A stretch of DNA of 64,000 bases from Roseovarius mucosus (lineage in GTDB: Bacteria; Pseudomonadota; Alphaproteobacteria; Rhodobacterales; Rhodobacteraceae): positions 1,544,001 to 1,608,000 of the forward strand of contig NZ_CP020474.1 in assembly GCF_002080415.1 (NCBI RefSeq), read 5' to 3'. Within the stretch, counting starts at the first letter, position 1. Each line of letters begins with the position of its first letter. Below, piece by piece: positions 34,956 through 43,500 of the stretch. A program made the translations under genes and the position numbers. The notes beneath the pieces are model-generated. The model was not told the origin of the DNA. It saw nothing but the letters and a program-made list of their open reading frames with translations, and made no database searches.

Positions 34956-35930
34956 ATGCGAACGGGGTATGATCTTGAATTGGTGCACCTGACCAAGCGC
35001 TATGGCGATACGGTTGCAGTGCGTGATTTGAATCATGTCTTTGTAAAAGGCAGCTATGTCTGCCTTTTGGGTCCGTCCGGCTGTGGGAAATCATCAACAC
35101 TGCGCATGATCGCAGGGCATGAGGACGTCAGCGAAGGGGCCATTCTACTGGATGGGCACGACGTATCGCCGCTTCCTCCCGCGCAGCGCGGTACGGCCAT
35201 GATGTTTCAGAACTATGCGCTCTTTCCGCATCTGTCGGTGCGCGAAAACGTGGCATTTTCGCTGCGCATGAAAGGGGTGAACAAGGCGACGCGCCACGCC
35301 CGCGCCAATGAGCTTCTGGAACTTGTAGACATGCTAAATCTGGCTGACCGTCTACCTGCACAGCTTTCTGGGGGCCAACAACAGCGCGTTGCTTTGGCAC
35401 GCGCGCTGATCACTGACCCCAAGGTGCTCTTGCTGGATGAGCCGCTGTCAGCGCTTGATCCGTTCCTGCGCGTTCGGATGCGCAGCGAGTTGAAGAAACT
35501 ACAGCGCGCGTTGGGCATCACCTTTCTGCACGTCACCCACGGCCAGGATGAGGCGCTCGCGTTAGCCGACGAGATCGTCGTGATGAATGACGCGGTGATC
35601 GAACAGGCTGGGCCTGCGCGCGAGGTCTGGGCACGCCCGCGCACCGAGTTCGTGGCGCGCTTCATTGGCGGGCATAACGTGCTCGCACGATCCGGCGGCA
35701 AGGTTACCGTGCGCGCCGATGCGGTATCGCTGGGAAAAGACGGCCTGCCCGCTACGGTGATCGCGGTCGAATATCAGGGGGCCTCTGTCAGTGTCACGGC
35801 CGCAACCGAAAGCGGCGAAGAGATGCTTGCCCTGCTGCCCGAAGCGCAATTTTTTCAATCTCCGAAATCTCCCGGTGAAGCCGTCAGGCTGAGCTGGGAC
35901 GAAGGGCGACTCCACCGGCTTGAGGCCTGA
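34956..35930 (+). CDS. ABC transporter ATP-binding protein, PotA-like
   Basis: A 324-aa ATPase of the third polyamine-type importer with Walker A GPSGCGKSS, signature LSGGQQQRVALARA, Walker B LLLDEPLSAL and switch His in VTHGQDEA. There the usual VTHDQ Asp is Gly, a small departure from the family. The C-terminal TOBE part is short (~90 residues). ATG 34956 follows GGGGG at 5 nt; an ATG at 34944 would add four residues. First gene of a five-gene operon. Confidence 0.88.
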   Translation: MRTGYDLELVHLTKRYGDTVAVRDLNHVFVKGSYVCLLGPSGCGKSSTLRMIAGHEDVSEGAILLDGHDVSPLPPAQRGTAMMFQNYALFPHLSVRENVAFSLRMKGVNKATRHARANELLELVDMLNLADRLPAQLSGGQQQRVALARALITDPKVLLLDEPLSALDPFLRVRMRSELKKLQRALGITFLHVTHGQDEALALADEIVVMNDAVIEQAGPAREVWARPRTEFVARFIGGHNVLARSGGKVTVRADAVSLGKDGLPATVIAVEYQGASVSVTAATESGEEMLALLPEAQFFQSPKSPGEAVRLSWDEGRLHRLEA

Positions 35931-35979
35931 GAGCCCACCCCAATTCCCACCAATCCACAGGACAGAGAGGAACAGAACA

Positions 35980-37251
35980 ATGGCAAAACCCAAGGTCGGC
36001 TATAGTCGTCGCGCCCTACTCAAGGCCGGGGGCGCAGCATTTGCCGCCTCCGCACTGCCCGCCCCCATGCTCTGGGCGCAGGATACCAAGGACATCGTGC
36101 TGCGCCAGTTTGGCACCGGCGTGTCGAACCTCAACGACGTGGCCAACAAGGTCAAAGAGGACCTCGGCTTTACCTTGGAAATGACGGCGCTCGACAGCGA
36201 TAGCGTCACCCAGCGCGCAGCCACCCAGCCCGATAGCTTTGACATTGCCGATATCGAATACTGGATCTGCAAAAAGGTTTGGCCGACCGGCAACCTTCAG
36301 GCCATGGATACCGCGCGTATCGCCAATTACGACAAGATCGTCGGCATCTTTCGCTCGGGCAAGCTGACGCCCACGTCGACCATTGCCCAAGGCACCGCGC
36401 CGCATTCGGTGGGATTTGTCGACGGCCCCGGCAGCACCAGCTTTGCGAGTGAAGAAACCGGCTGGATGACCCTTATTCCGACGATTTACAATGCCGATAC
36501 GCTAGGGATCCGCCCAGACTTGATCGGCCGGCCGATCGAAAGCTGGACCGAGCTTTTGAACCCCGAATTCAAGGGCAAAGCGTCGATCCTTGATATTTCG
36601 TCCATCGGCATCATGGATATGGCCATGGTCTGTGAGGCTATGGGCGCAGTCGAATATGGCGACAAGGGCAACATGACCCGCGACGAGATAGACAAGACCA
36701 TGGCGATCTTTACTGAGGCCAAGAAAAACGGACAGTTCCGCGCCTTTTGGAAAAGTTTTGATGAGAGCGTGAACCTGATGGCGAGTGGAGAGGTGGTGAT
36801 CCAGTCGATGTGGTCACCCGCCATCACCGCAGTCAAATCACGCGGCATCCCTTGCGTGTATCAGCCGCTAAAAGAAGGCTATCGCAGTTGGGGGGGCGGT
36901 ATCGGCCTGTCCGCATCCCTATCCGGAATGGAGCTGGATGCGGCCTATGACTATATCAACTGGTATCTGTCGGGCTGGGTTGGCGGCTATTTGATGCGGC
37001 AGGGCTATTACTCTGCGGTGCCCGAGACCTCCAAAAACTTCATGTCCGAGAACGAATGGGGCTACTGGTTCGAGGGCAAGCCCGCAACGGATGTTATCAC
37101 CTCGCCCACCGGCGATACCCTTGCGCAGGCCGGAGAGGTGCGTGATGGCGGGTCGTTCAACGAGCGTATGGGCGCTGTGGCCTGCTGGAACGCGGTTATG
37201 GACGAAAACCAGTATATGGTGCGCAAGTGGAACGAGTTCATCGCTGCATGA
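35980..37251 (+). CDS. Extracellular solute-binding protein, PotD-like, Tat signal
   Basis: A 423-aa binding protein with a twin-arginine signal (SRRALLKAGGAAFAASA, residues 9-25). It is longer than typical PotD proteins, which usually run near 350 residues. The mature part includes ASEETGWMTLIPTIYNADTLG and a tryptophan-rich C-terminal half (YDYINWYLSGWVGGYL). ATG 35980 follows GAGAGGAA. It is separated from the permeases by a strong hairpin (37282-37309). Confidence 0.88.
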   Translation: MAKPKVGYSRRALLKAGGAAFAASALPAPMLWAQDTKDIVLRQFGTGVSNLNDVANKVKEDLGFTLEMTALDSDSVTQRAATQPDSFDIADIEYWICKKVWPTGNLQAMDTARIANYDKIVGIFRSGKLTPTSTIAQGTAPHSVGFVDGPGSTSFASEETGWMTLIPTIYNADTLGIRPDLIGRPIESWTELLNPEFKGKASILDISSIGIMDMAMVCEAMGAVEYGDKGNMTRDEIDKTMAIFTEAKKNGQFRAFWKSFDESVNLMASGEVVIQSMWSPAITAVKSRGIPCVYQPLKEGYRSWGGGIGLSASLSGMELDAAYDYINWYLSGWVGGYLMRQGYYSAVPETSKNFMSENEWGYWFEGKPATDVITSPTGDTLAQAGEVRDGGSFNERMGAVACWNAVMDENQYMVRKWNEFIAA

Positions 37252-37281
37252 CCCGATAGAACGCAGACTGAACGCCATTTA

Positions 37282-37309
37282 GGTATGGGGGGCAGGCGCC
37301 CCCCATACC
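37282..37309 (+). terminator. Intercistronic 12-bp hairpin
   Basis: A perfect 12-bp stem (GGTATGGGGGGC / GCCCCCCATACC) closes an AGGC loop, and no T-run follows. Its position between binding-protein and permease genes repeats that of the hairpin at 11703-11726. It probably stabilises the binding-protein message or partly terminates transcription. Confidence 0.65.
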
Positions 37310-37351
37310 AAGGATCCTGACCAAAGTTCCCAAGCATGAAGAGCGGGTAAC

Positions 37352-38206
37352 ATGACGACCAACCGTCATATTCTGGGCTGGTTACAAGCGGCACCTCTGG
37401 CTGTGGTGCTGCTCGCGTTTCTGATCGCACCCATTGTGATGATCGTTGTCGTCAGCTTTTGGGGCGCGACCGAGTTTTCGATTTATCCCGCATTCCAGTT
37501 CGACAATTACGAGTTTCTGTTTGGCTCGCCCGTGACCTATCAGGTGTTTGGCGCAACACTGAAATATGCGCTGATCACGTGGGCGCTGACGCTCACCATA
37601 GGGTTCACAGTTGCCTATTTTCTGGCCTTTCACATTCGCAGCCTGACGATGCAGGTGGCACTCTTTCTGGTCTGCACGATCCCGTTCTGGACATCTAATA
37701 TCATCCGTATGATTTCCTGGATTCCGTTTTTGGGCCGCAATGGTCTTGCCAATCAGACGTTGATGTCTTGGGGTGTGATCGACGAACCGCTGGAATGGCT
37801 GCTCTATTCCGATTTCGCGGTGATCCTTGCCTTTGTGCATCTCTACACGCTTTTCATGGTGGTTCCGATTTTCAACACCATGATGCGGATCGACAAATCC
37901 CTGCTTGAGGCGGCGCGCGACAATGGCGCGAACGGCTTGCAGACTTTGCTACACGTCATCCTGCCGCTCACCAAACCCGGCATAATGATCGGAACCATTT
38001 TTGTCGTGACATTGGTGATGGGCGATTTTGTCACCGTTCGGTTCATGTCCGGAAGTCAGAGCGCCAATGTGGGGCGTTTGATTTCCAACGATATTGCCCT
38101 TTTGCAATACCCATCCGCAGCCGCGACCGCCGTTGTGCTGCTCTGCACCGTCCTGATCGTGATTGCGATCCTGCTGCGGTTTGTGAACATTCGCAAGGAA
38201 CTCTGA
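37352..38206 (+). CDS. ABC transporter permease, PotB-like
   Basis: A 284-aa permease with about six membrane spans and an EAA loop reading EAARDNGA, where the usual LG is NG. A pore-forming partner of the permease that starts 1 nt after its stop. The hydrophobic N-terminal span follows MTTNRHILGWLQ. Belongs to the GntR-controlled importer; ligand unknown. Confidence 0.9.
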   Translation: MTTNRHILGWLQAAPLAVVLLAFLIAPIVMIVVVSFWGATEFSIYPAFQFDNYEFLFGSPVTYQVFGATLKYALITWALTLTIGFTVAYFLAFHIRSLTMQVALFLVCTIPFWTSNIIRMISWIPFLGRNGLANQTLMSWGVIDEPLEWLLYSDFAVILAFVHLYTLFMVVPIFNTMMRIDKSLLEAARDNGANGLQTLLHVILPLTKPGIMIGTIFVVTLVMGDFVTVRFMSGSQSANVGRLISNDIALLQYPSAAATAVVLLCTVLIVIAILLRFVNIRKEL

Positions 38207-38207
38207 G

Positions 38208-39044
38208 ATGGAACGCAGGCCGCGCTCGTTTTACGTCTTGGCCGCCTTTTTTGGCCTATTCGTACTGTTTCTCTATGGTCCGATCCTGACCATCAGCATC
38301 CTGAGTTTTCAGGGGCCGCAAGGGGGGCTGACCTTTCCCATGAACGGCGCGTCACTGCACTGGTTCCGCGACCTGTTCGAGCAGCAGGCGGTGGGCGACA
38401 TCTGGGGCGCATTCCGCCGCAGCTTGGTGCTTGGGCTGGTCGTGATGGTCACGACCGTGGTGGTTTCGGTCATGGCTGGACTGGCCTTTCGCAAGCGGTT
38501 TGCCGGATCTGGCCTTTTGTTTTACGCCACAGTCACCGCGCTGGTGATCCCGTCGATCCTGATTTCCCTAGGGGTGGGCCTCATCTTTACCCAGTTGGGC
38601 CTAAAGATACATTGGGCAACCTCGGGCTTTGGCGCACAACTGACGTGGACGCTTCCCTTTGGGTTGCTGATCATGTTCGCCGTTTTTAACCGCTTTGACA
38701 AAAGCTATGAAGAAGCCGCCCGCGATCAAGGGGCCACCGCGTGGCAGACCCTGCGCTATGTGGTTCTGCCGATCATTGGGCCTTCGCTGATCGGGGTGGC
38801 ACTCTTTGGCTTTACCCTGAGCTATGATGAGTTCGCCCGCACCCTGCTGACGGCTGGCAGCTACAACACCCTGCCTCTGGAGATCTTTGGGATGACGACG
38901 AATGTCACCACGCCGGTGATCTACGCGCTTGGCACACTCACCACGGTTTTTTCCTTTGCAATCATCGCAGCCTTTTTGATGGGCGCGTGGATCATGGGCA
39001 AGCGGCGCGCACGTCTTGGTTCGGATGCGGGGCTCGGATTGTGA
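38208..39044 (+). CDS. ABC transporter permease, PotC-like
   Basis: A 278-aa permease with about six spans and the EAA loop EAARDQGA. Its start is one base after the PotB-like stop, and its own stop overlaps the GTG start of the racemase-like gene (GTGA at 39041-39044). This ties the enzyme to the importer. A C-terminal basic tail (GKRRARLGSDAG) faces the cytoplasm. Confidence 0.9.
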   Translation: MERRPRSFYVLAAFFGLFVLFLYGPILTISILSFQGPQGGLTFPMNGASLHWFRDLFEQQAVGDIWGAFRRSLVLGLVVMVTTVVVSVMAGLAFRKRFAGSGLLFYATVTALVIPSILISLGVGLIFTQLGLKIHWATSGFGAQLTWTLPFGLLIMFAVFNRFDKSYEEAARDQGATAWQTLRYVVLPIIGPSLIGVALFGFTLSYDEFARTLLTAGSYNTLPLEIFGMTTNVTTPVIYALGTLTTVFSFAIIAAFLMGAWIMGKRRARLGSDAGLGL

Positions 39045-39697
39045 AGCTTGCCTATATCAACCCCAATGCAACGGTCGGCATGACAACAGGGGTCGTCACC
39101 GCCGCGCGCAAGGCCTTGCCAGAGGCGGACATCTTTGGCCTGACCAATACAAGCGGTCCTGTGGCCATTCAGGGCAAGGCGGATGGGGACGCGGCGGTGC
39201 CCGGTCTTTTGTCCCTTTTACCCGTCGCACGGGCGCAAGGCGCGCAGGCAATTGTAATCGCCTGTTTCGACGATACAGGCCTCAATGAGGCGCGCGCGCG
39301 CGCCGGTTGCCCGGTTTTGGGTATCGGACAGGCCAGCTATGTGATGGCGCAGTTGCTAGGTCTGCGGTTCTCGGTCATCACGTCTATGGCCATTTCTGTC
39401 CCCGTGATCGAAGAGAATATCCGCGAGCAGGGCTTTGCCGGGATTTGCGCCTCTGTGCGGGCAAGCGGCCTGCCGGTGCTGACCATCGACGAGGGCGCAC
39501 CAGAGACCATCGACCGCATCGCCGCCGAAATCGAGAGCGCCCGCCTTGAAGATGCTGCCACCTGCGCCGTGCTGGGTTGCGCCGGAATGGCCCCGCTGCA
39601 AGGGGCGTTGGCGGCACGGACAAGTTTACGCCTGATCGACGGCGTTTCAGCATCTGCCCTGTTGGCCAAGGCGGTCGTCACCGGCATTGGCCCATAG
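39041..39697 (+). CDS. Asp/Glu/hydantoin racemase-family enzyme (GTG start)
   Basis: A 218-aa protein of the cofactor-independent racemase superfamily. The two catalytic cysteines sit in IACFDDTGL (residue ~71) and LGCAGMAPL (residue ~186). The N-terminus KLAYINPNATVGMTTGV is the family's typical first strand and loop. The start is GTG 39041 in a GTGA overlap; an upstream in-frame ATG at 38987 lies inside the permease gene and is not used. The family racemises hydantoins, Asp or Glu, or isomerises maleate. Here it may convert the stereochemistry of the imported compound. Confidence 0.86.
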   Translation: MKLAYINPNATVGMTTGVVTAARKALPEADIFGLTNTSGPVAIQGKADGDAAVPGLLSLLPVARAQGAQAIVIACFDDTGLNEARARAGCPVLGIGQASYVMAQLLGLRFSVITSMAISVPVIEENIREQGFAGICASVRASGLPVLTIDEGAPETIDRIAAEIESARLEDAATCAVLGCAGMAPLQGALAARTSLRLIDGVSASALLAKAVVTGIGP

Positions 39698-39850
39698 GCG
39701 ACCGGAGCGCCCCAACCGCGGATCTGTTCGTCTGGGCGAGCGGCCTATAACCAGCCTTCTGGCCGGGACCGTGACGCCGCAAGGCCGTTTCGGTATCGAC
39801 ACCCTTACCCTACCATCATGGACAATAGGTTTTGCCCGCTCGCCCGCGCG

Positions 39851-40507
39851 CTATTCCACGCGCAGCCGTCCGGACACGCTACCTTTGGTGACAAGATAAC
39901 CTGCCTCGATCAGGGCGCGGACGAACACTGCGTCCTCGTTAAGGCTTATATGCTCGACCATTAGGTCACCTGCATCATCGAAATAGCCGCGCAAAGCGGT
40001 GCGGTCTGACCCGGCCCAAGGATCATCCGTGCCCACGTCGATCAGGCAGGCCTCGGGTTCATCGGTGCGCAGCATCGACAAGGCAAAGCTCTGGCCGAAA
40101 TCATTGGCATCAAGGTCGGGGATCAGTTGCGTTGCCCAAGGCGTCACGCAGTCGCGTATTTCGCCCATCTCGTTGGCCACCGGCAGTGACAGCCAGATCG
40201 CCCCGGTGCCGCCCCTGACTGCTTGGCGAAAGGCGCGGATGCGGTTGAGGGCGCGCAGCGCCTCAACCTCGCTCACGACGATGGCTTCGCGGGTCATCGA
40301 CCAGCCCTCAGGTGCCCCGAGGCCCGCCATCGCACCGCGCAGCCAATCCGGAGCGCCGTCGATTTCCGACAGGAATTCCGCAGGGATGTCCAATGGTTCG
40401 GCAAGCGGGGTCGCCATGGCCATTTCTCCTGTGCTAGGTCCAAGCGCCGCCGCGCCGATCAGCGCCGCCGCAGCCCAATTTCGGCCTTTGGTTGAGGTTC
40501 TCGACAT
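39851..40507 (-). CDS. Exported hypothetical protein, last gene of the RHS-toxin operon (possible immunity)
   Basis: A 218-aa protein with a signal-like N-terminus (MSRTSTKGRNWAAAALIGAA, possibly cleaved near AMAT). The mature part is acidic and begins PLAEPLDIPAEFLSEIDGAP. It contains two cysteines (DCVTPW, ACLIDVG) and no recognised domain. AAAGGAG lies 7 nt before ATG 40507. It follows the RHS metallopeptidase-toxin gene by 61 nt, across a hairpin. Its place behind the toxin tip is the usual one for an immunity gene, but the export signal would put it in the periplasm, so an accessory or envelope role is equally possible. Confidence 0.65.
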   Translation of the reverse strand: MSRTSTKGRNWAAAALIGAAALGPSTGEMAMATPLAEPLDIPAEFLSEIDGAPDWLRGAMAGLGAPEGWSMTREAIVVSEVEALRALNRIRAFRQAVRGGTGAIWLSLPVANEMGEIRDCVTPWATQLIPDLDANDFGQSFALSMLRTDEPEACLIDVGTDDPWAGSDRTALRGYFDDAGDLMVEHISLNEDAVFVRALIEAGYLVTKGSVSGRLRVE

Positions 40508-40525
40508 TGTCTAACTCCTTTCCCG

Positions 40526-40547
40526 GGAGCGGCACAGCCGCCGCTCC
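40526..40547 (-). terminator. Hairpin between the RHS gene and the last operon gene
   Basis: An 8-bp stem (GGAGCGGC / GCCGCTCC) with a 6-nt loop, and no T-run. It lies 22 nt after the RHS stop and just before the ribosome-binding site of the 218-aa gene, so it may uncouple the two. Confidence 0.5.
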
Positions 40548-40568
40548 TCTCATTCGGCGCTTTGCCTG

Positions 40569-43500
40569 CTAGTAGTGGTTGCGCGGGTTGATCCCAAGCA
40601 TCTCGCGCAGGTCGTTTTCGGTGATGTCGTCAGGGCTGTTCACGCCACCTACACCTGTGGTGCGGATCTCCTCGTGCCATGCACTTTGCGGCGACCCGTC
40701 CAGACCAGTGTAGTTCACGATTGCCGATCCGACATCGCCGCGCATCCCATGAGTGGCGTGGATCAGCTCATGGCCCAAAACCACGCCCGGATCGGGCGTC
40801 TCGTAGGACAATGTGCCGGTTGACGCGTCATATTCTGGCAACGCCGGCAGGTAGGATGGGTCATAGACAAGGTTGATATCACCCGGCGTGCTCGACGTGA
40901 AGGGCTGACCATCCGCCCGCGCCCCCCCAGCCGCATTGGCCTGAAAGCTGATTGTGGTGGTCTGCGGGTCCTCCACGATCCGGCTGACAAGCTCTCGCCC
41001 GGTGTCAAAATTGGTCTCACCGGTAAAGAAGCTTTTGATATCGAGCCAAAGCCCGTGCAGCCAGCTTTGGCTGATTTCGCCAGTCTCCATATCCACCCGC
41101 GCAGTGGGATCAACGCGTTGCAGACTTTCCTCGACCTGCCGCCTATAGGCCTCATCGCCCTGCACGATGCCTTCTAGCCCTGTGGGATCAATGAACGACA
41201 TCGGGTTGTTGTTGGCATAGGCAAAGAGAGTGCAGGCGATGGTGTTGCCTACGCAGCGCTCGGGGTCGCTGAGATAGAGCGGGTCAGGCGAGATGAAGCG
41301 CCCCAGCGCCGGATCGTAGTAGCGCGCCCCGTAGTAATAGAGCCCCGTCGCATCATCGAGATATTTGCCGGTAAAGCGGTGATGCGTCTTTTCACGCGGC
41401 TTCTCGTCGGCGACGGCCTCCTCATGGCTGGCCCAATCGGATGACAGAATTTGGGGCTGATGCTCTGTGCCATAGGCGCGGTAGAGCATCTGTTCGACCG
41501 GCACACCAGCGCTCGTCATCACGTAATCCGAGGAATCCAGATGGTCCTTGAGATAGTAGAACCAGCGCCCTGTCCCGTGTTCCATCCGCACCAAGCGGGT
41601 AGAGCCGATATTGACAAAGCTCTCGTCCCCTTTCGGCCCGCGATGGAAAGTTTCGGTGGGAAAGAGGTAAAGCTCTGCGGCACCCGCATCGTCGAGCGGC
41701 ACTACGTCCTTGTACGTTCTCCGCCCGGTTTGGTCGTAGCCAAAGAACACGTCATGCTCCAAGGTCTGCGCCCGGATCAGCCGCCCATAGGCATCGAAAA
41801 CCGTTGCCGTTACCTTGGGGCTCGCGGCCAGCTGACCAAAGCCGTCAAAGCTGTAGGGCGCAGCAGAGGCACCAACCGGGATCAGGTCCGTATCGGCATC
41901 CGAGGGCGGCACCAATGTTTCCCCCGCAGCCATTTCGTCATTCCGCGAAAAGGCACCGGCATCGGTGTATTCAAACGCCGCGTGTTCGCCGTAGCGCAGG
42001 TACCGCACCAGTTGGTTGCGAAAGTCGTAGTGGAAAGTGCCCGACCGGTCGACATGGCCATGTGCGGGCGCAGGCCCAGCCGCCAGACGGTCCACGATCT
42101 CGGTGATCGAACCATTCCCGTTGAAGGTCATCGAGATGTCCTGCAACGCCGTGCCGTCACCTGTCCGCGTCACGATTTCTTCGAGAAAGAGCGTTTCGCG
42201 GTTATAGGTCAGCTCGGTCACGGCCCCAGCGCGGTAGGCAATCTGATCAATCCGGCTTTCGGGGTTGTAGGTGATGTCCTCGATCACCGTTTCCGGCCCG
42301 CTGAAATCGGGATGGGTGATCGCAACCCGCCGCAGGTTCCGGTCTGGCCCAAGGGCAAAGTCATAGCCGAGACCGCCCGGCCCCGTCGCCCGATTGATCC
42401 GCCCGTCGAGCGTCTGGTGAAAGCTTTCAGCAAACACCTCGCCCGCGATCTCGATCTCGTTCTGGACCATGCGGCCATTGGCATCCCAGCCAAAGCGCTG
42501 GATGCTGTCATGCCGCCCGTTAGGATCGATGACCTCAATCCGGGTGTGTTTGCCCAGAGGCAGCGGGATCGGCGTTTCGAAGGCCGCCGCAACCTGCAAC
42601 GTCTCGGTCACGTCATAGGCGTATCGGATGCGGTCCTCGCCATTCACCGTCTCGAGCAGCTTGCGGTTCAGAAGGTCGTACTCAAAGGCGATCACATCGG
42701 TGGTGCCATCTTCGGCTATCCGCGCCTTGGACCATTGTCTGCCGCGCTCATCGTAGAAGTAGTAATGCGTGCCCAGCCCCGGGATTTGCTGGAATTCCAT
42801 ATCCCCGACAGAGTTGAAACGAAACTGCCGCGGCGCCTCTTCGCCCGCGAGCCGGATTGCAGTCAGATAGCCAAAGCCGTCGCGGTCGAACCGGGTGACA
42901 AGCGAGGTGCCACTTGCATCGCCGATCATCACTGCGTGGACGCCAACATCATTGACCAGCCGGTGCTCTTCAACCGACATGGAGCCGCCGTGCTGGTCTT
43001 CGTAGGTGGTGATTGTGGTCATGCCCCAAGGCGCATAGCTCTGGGTGGAAAATTTGCCTGACGGATGCGTTTCCTCGATCATCCGGCCCAGCCCGTCATA
43101 GCGATAGGCATTGCCGTGGCGGCGTTCGGGTTCTGGCACCTGACCCGAGGCAAAGGCTGCCTCAACATCCGGCACGGTTTCTGTCATGTAAGGTGTCCAG
43201 CGGAAGCTCAGCAGCTCATTGCGGTTGAACTCCGAGTATTTGAACATCCGAACACCGCCCTCAGCCACATCCTCCATCTCGGCCAGCTGATTGCCCCGTG
43301 CGTTGAACGCAGCCAACGAGCGCACGAATTCGCTTTCGCCCTCCGGCGTGTCGGCGGCGGAGGGGTAACGGCGCAGCGAGGTCAGGATCATGGACGGCGC
43401 GCCGTTCAGGCCAAAGCGGTAGGCATAACGTTTTTCCGACCCATCCGCGCTTAGTTCGCGCAGCTTGCGGCCAAGCGCGTCGTAGTCGTAGTTGATTTCC

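Noticed and set aside
40526-40547. A factor-independent terminator ending the RHS gene
   Set aside because: There is a stem but no T-run, and the next gene's RBS follows at once, so it is listed only as an intercistronic hairpin.
41451-43061. A 536-codon plus-strand open frame
   Set aside because: Antisense shadow of the RHS-repeat region; the minus-strand RHS motifs are unmistakable.
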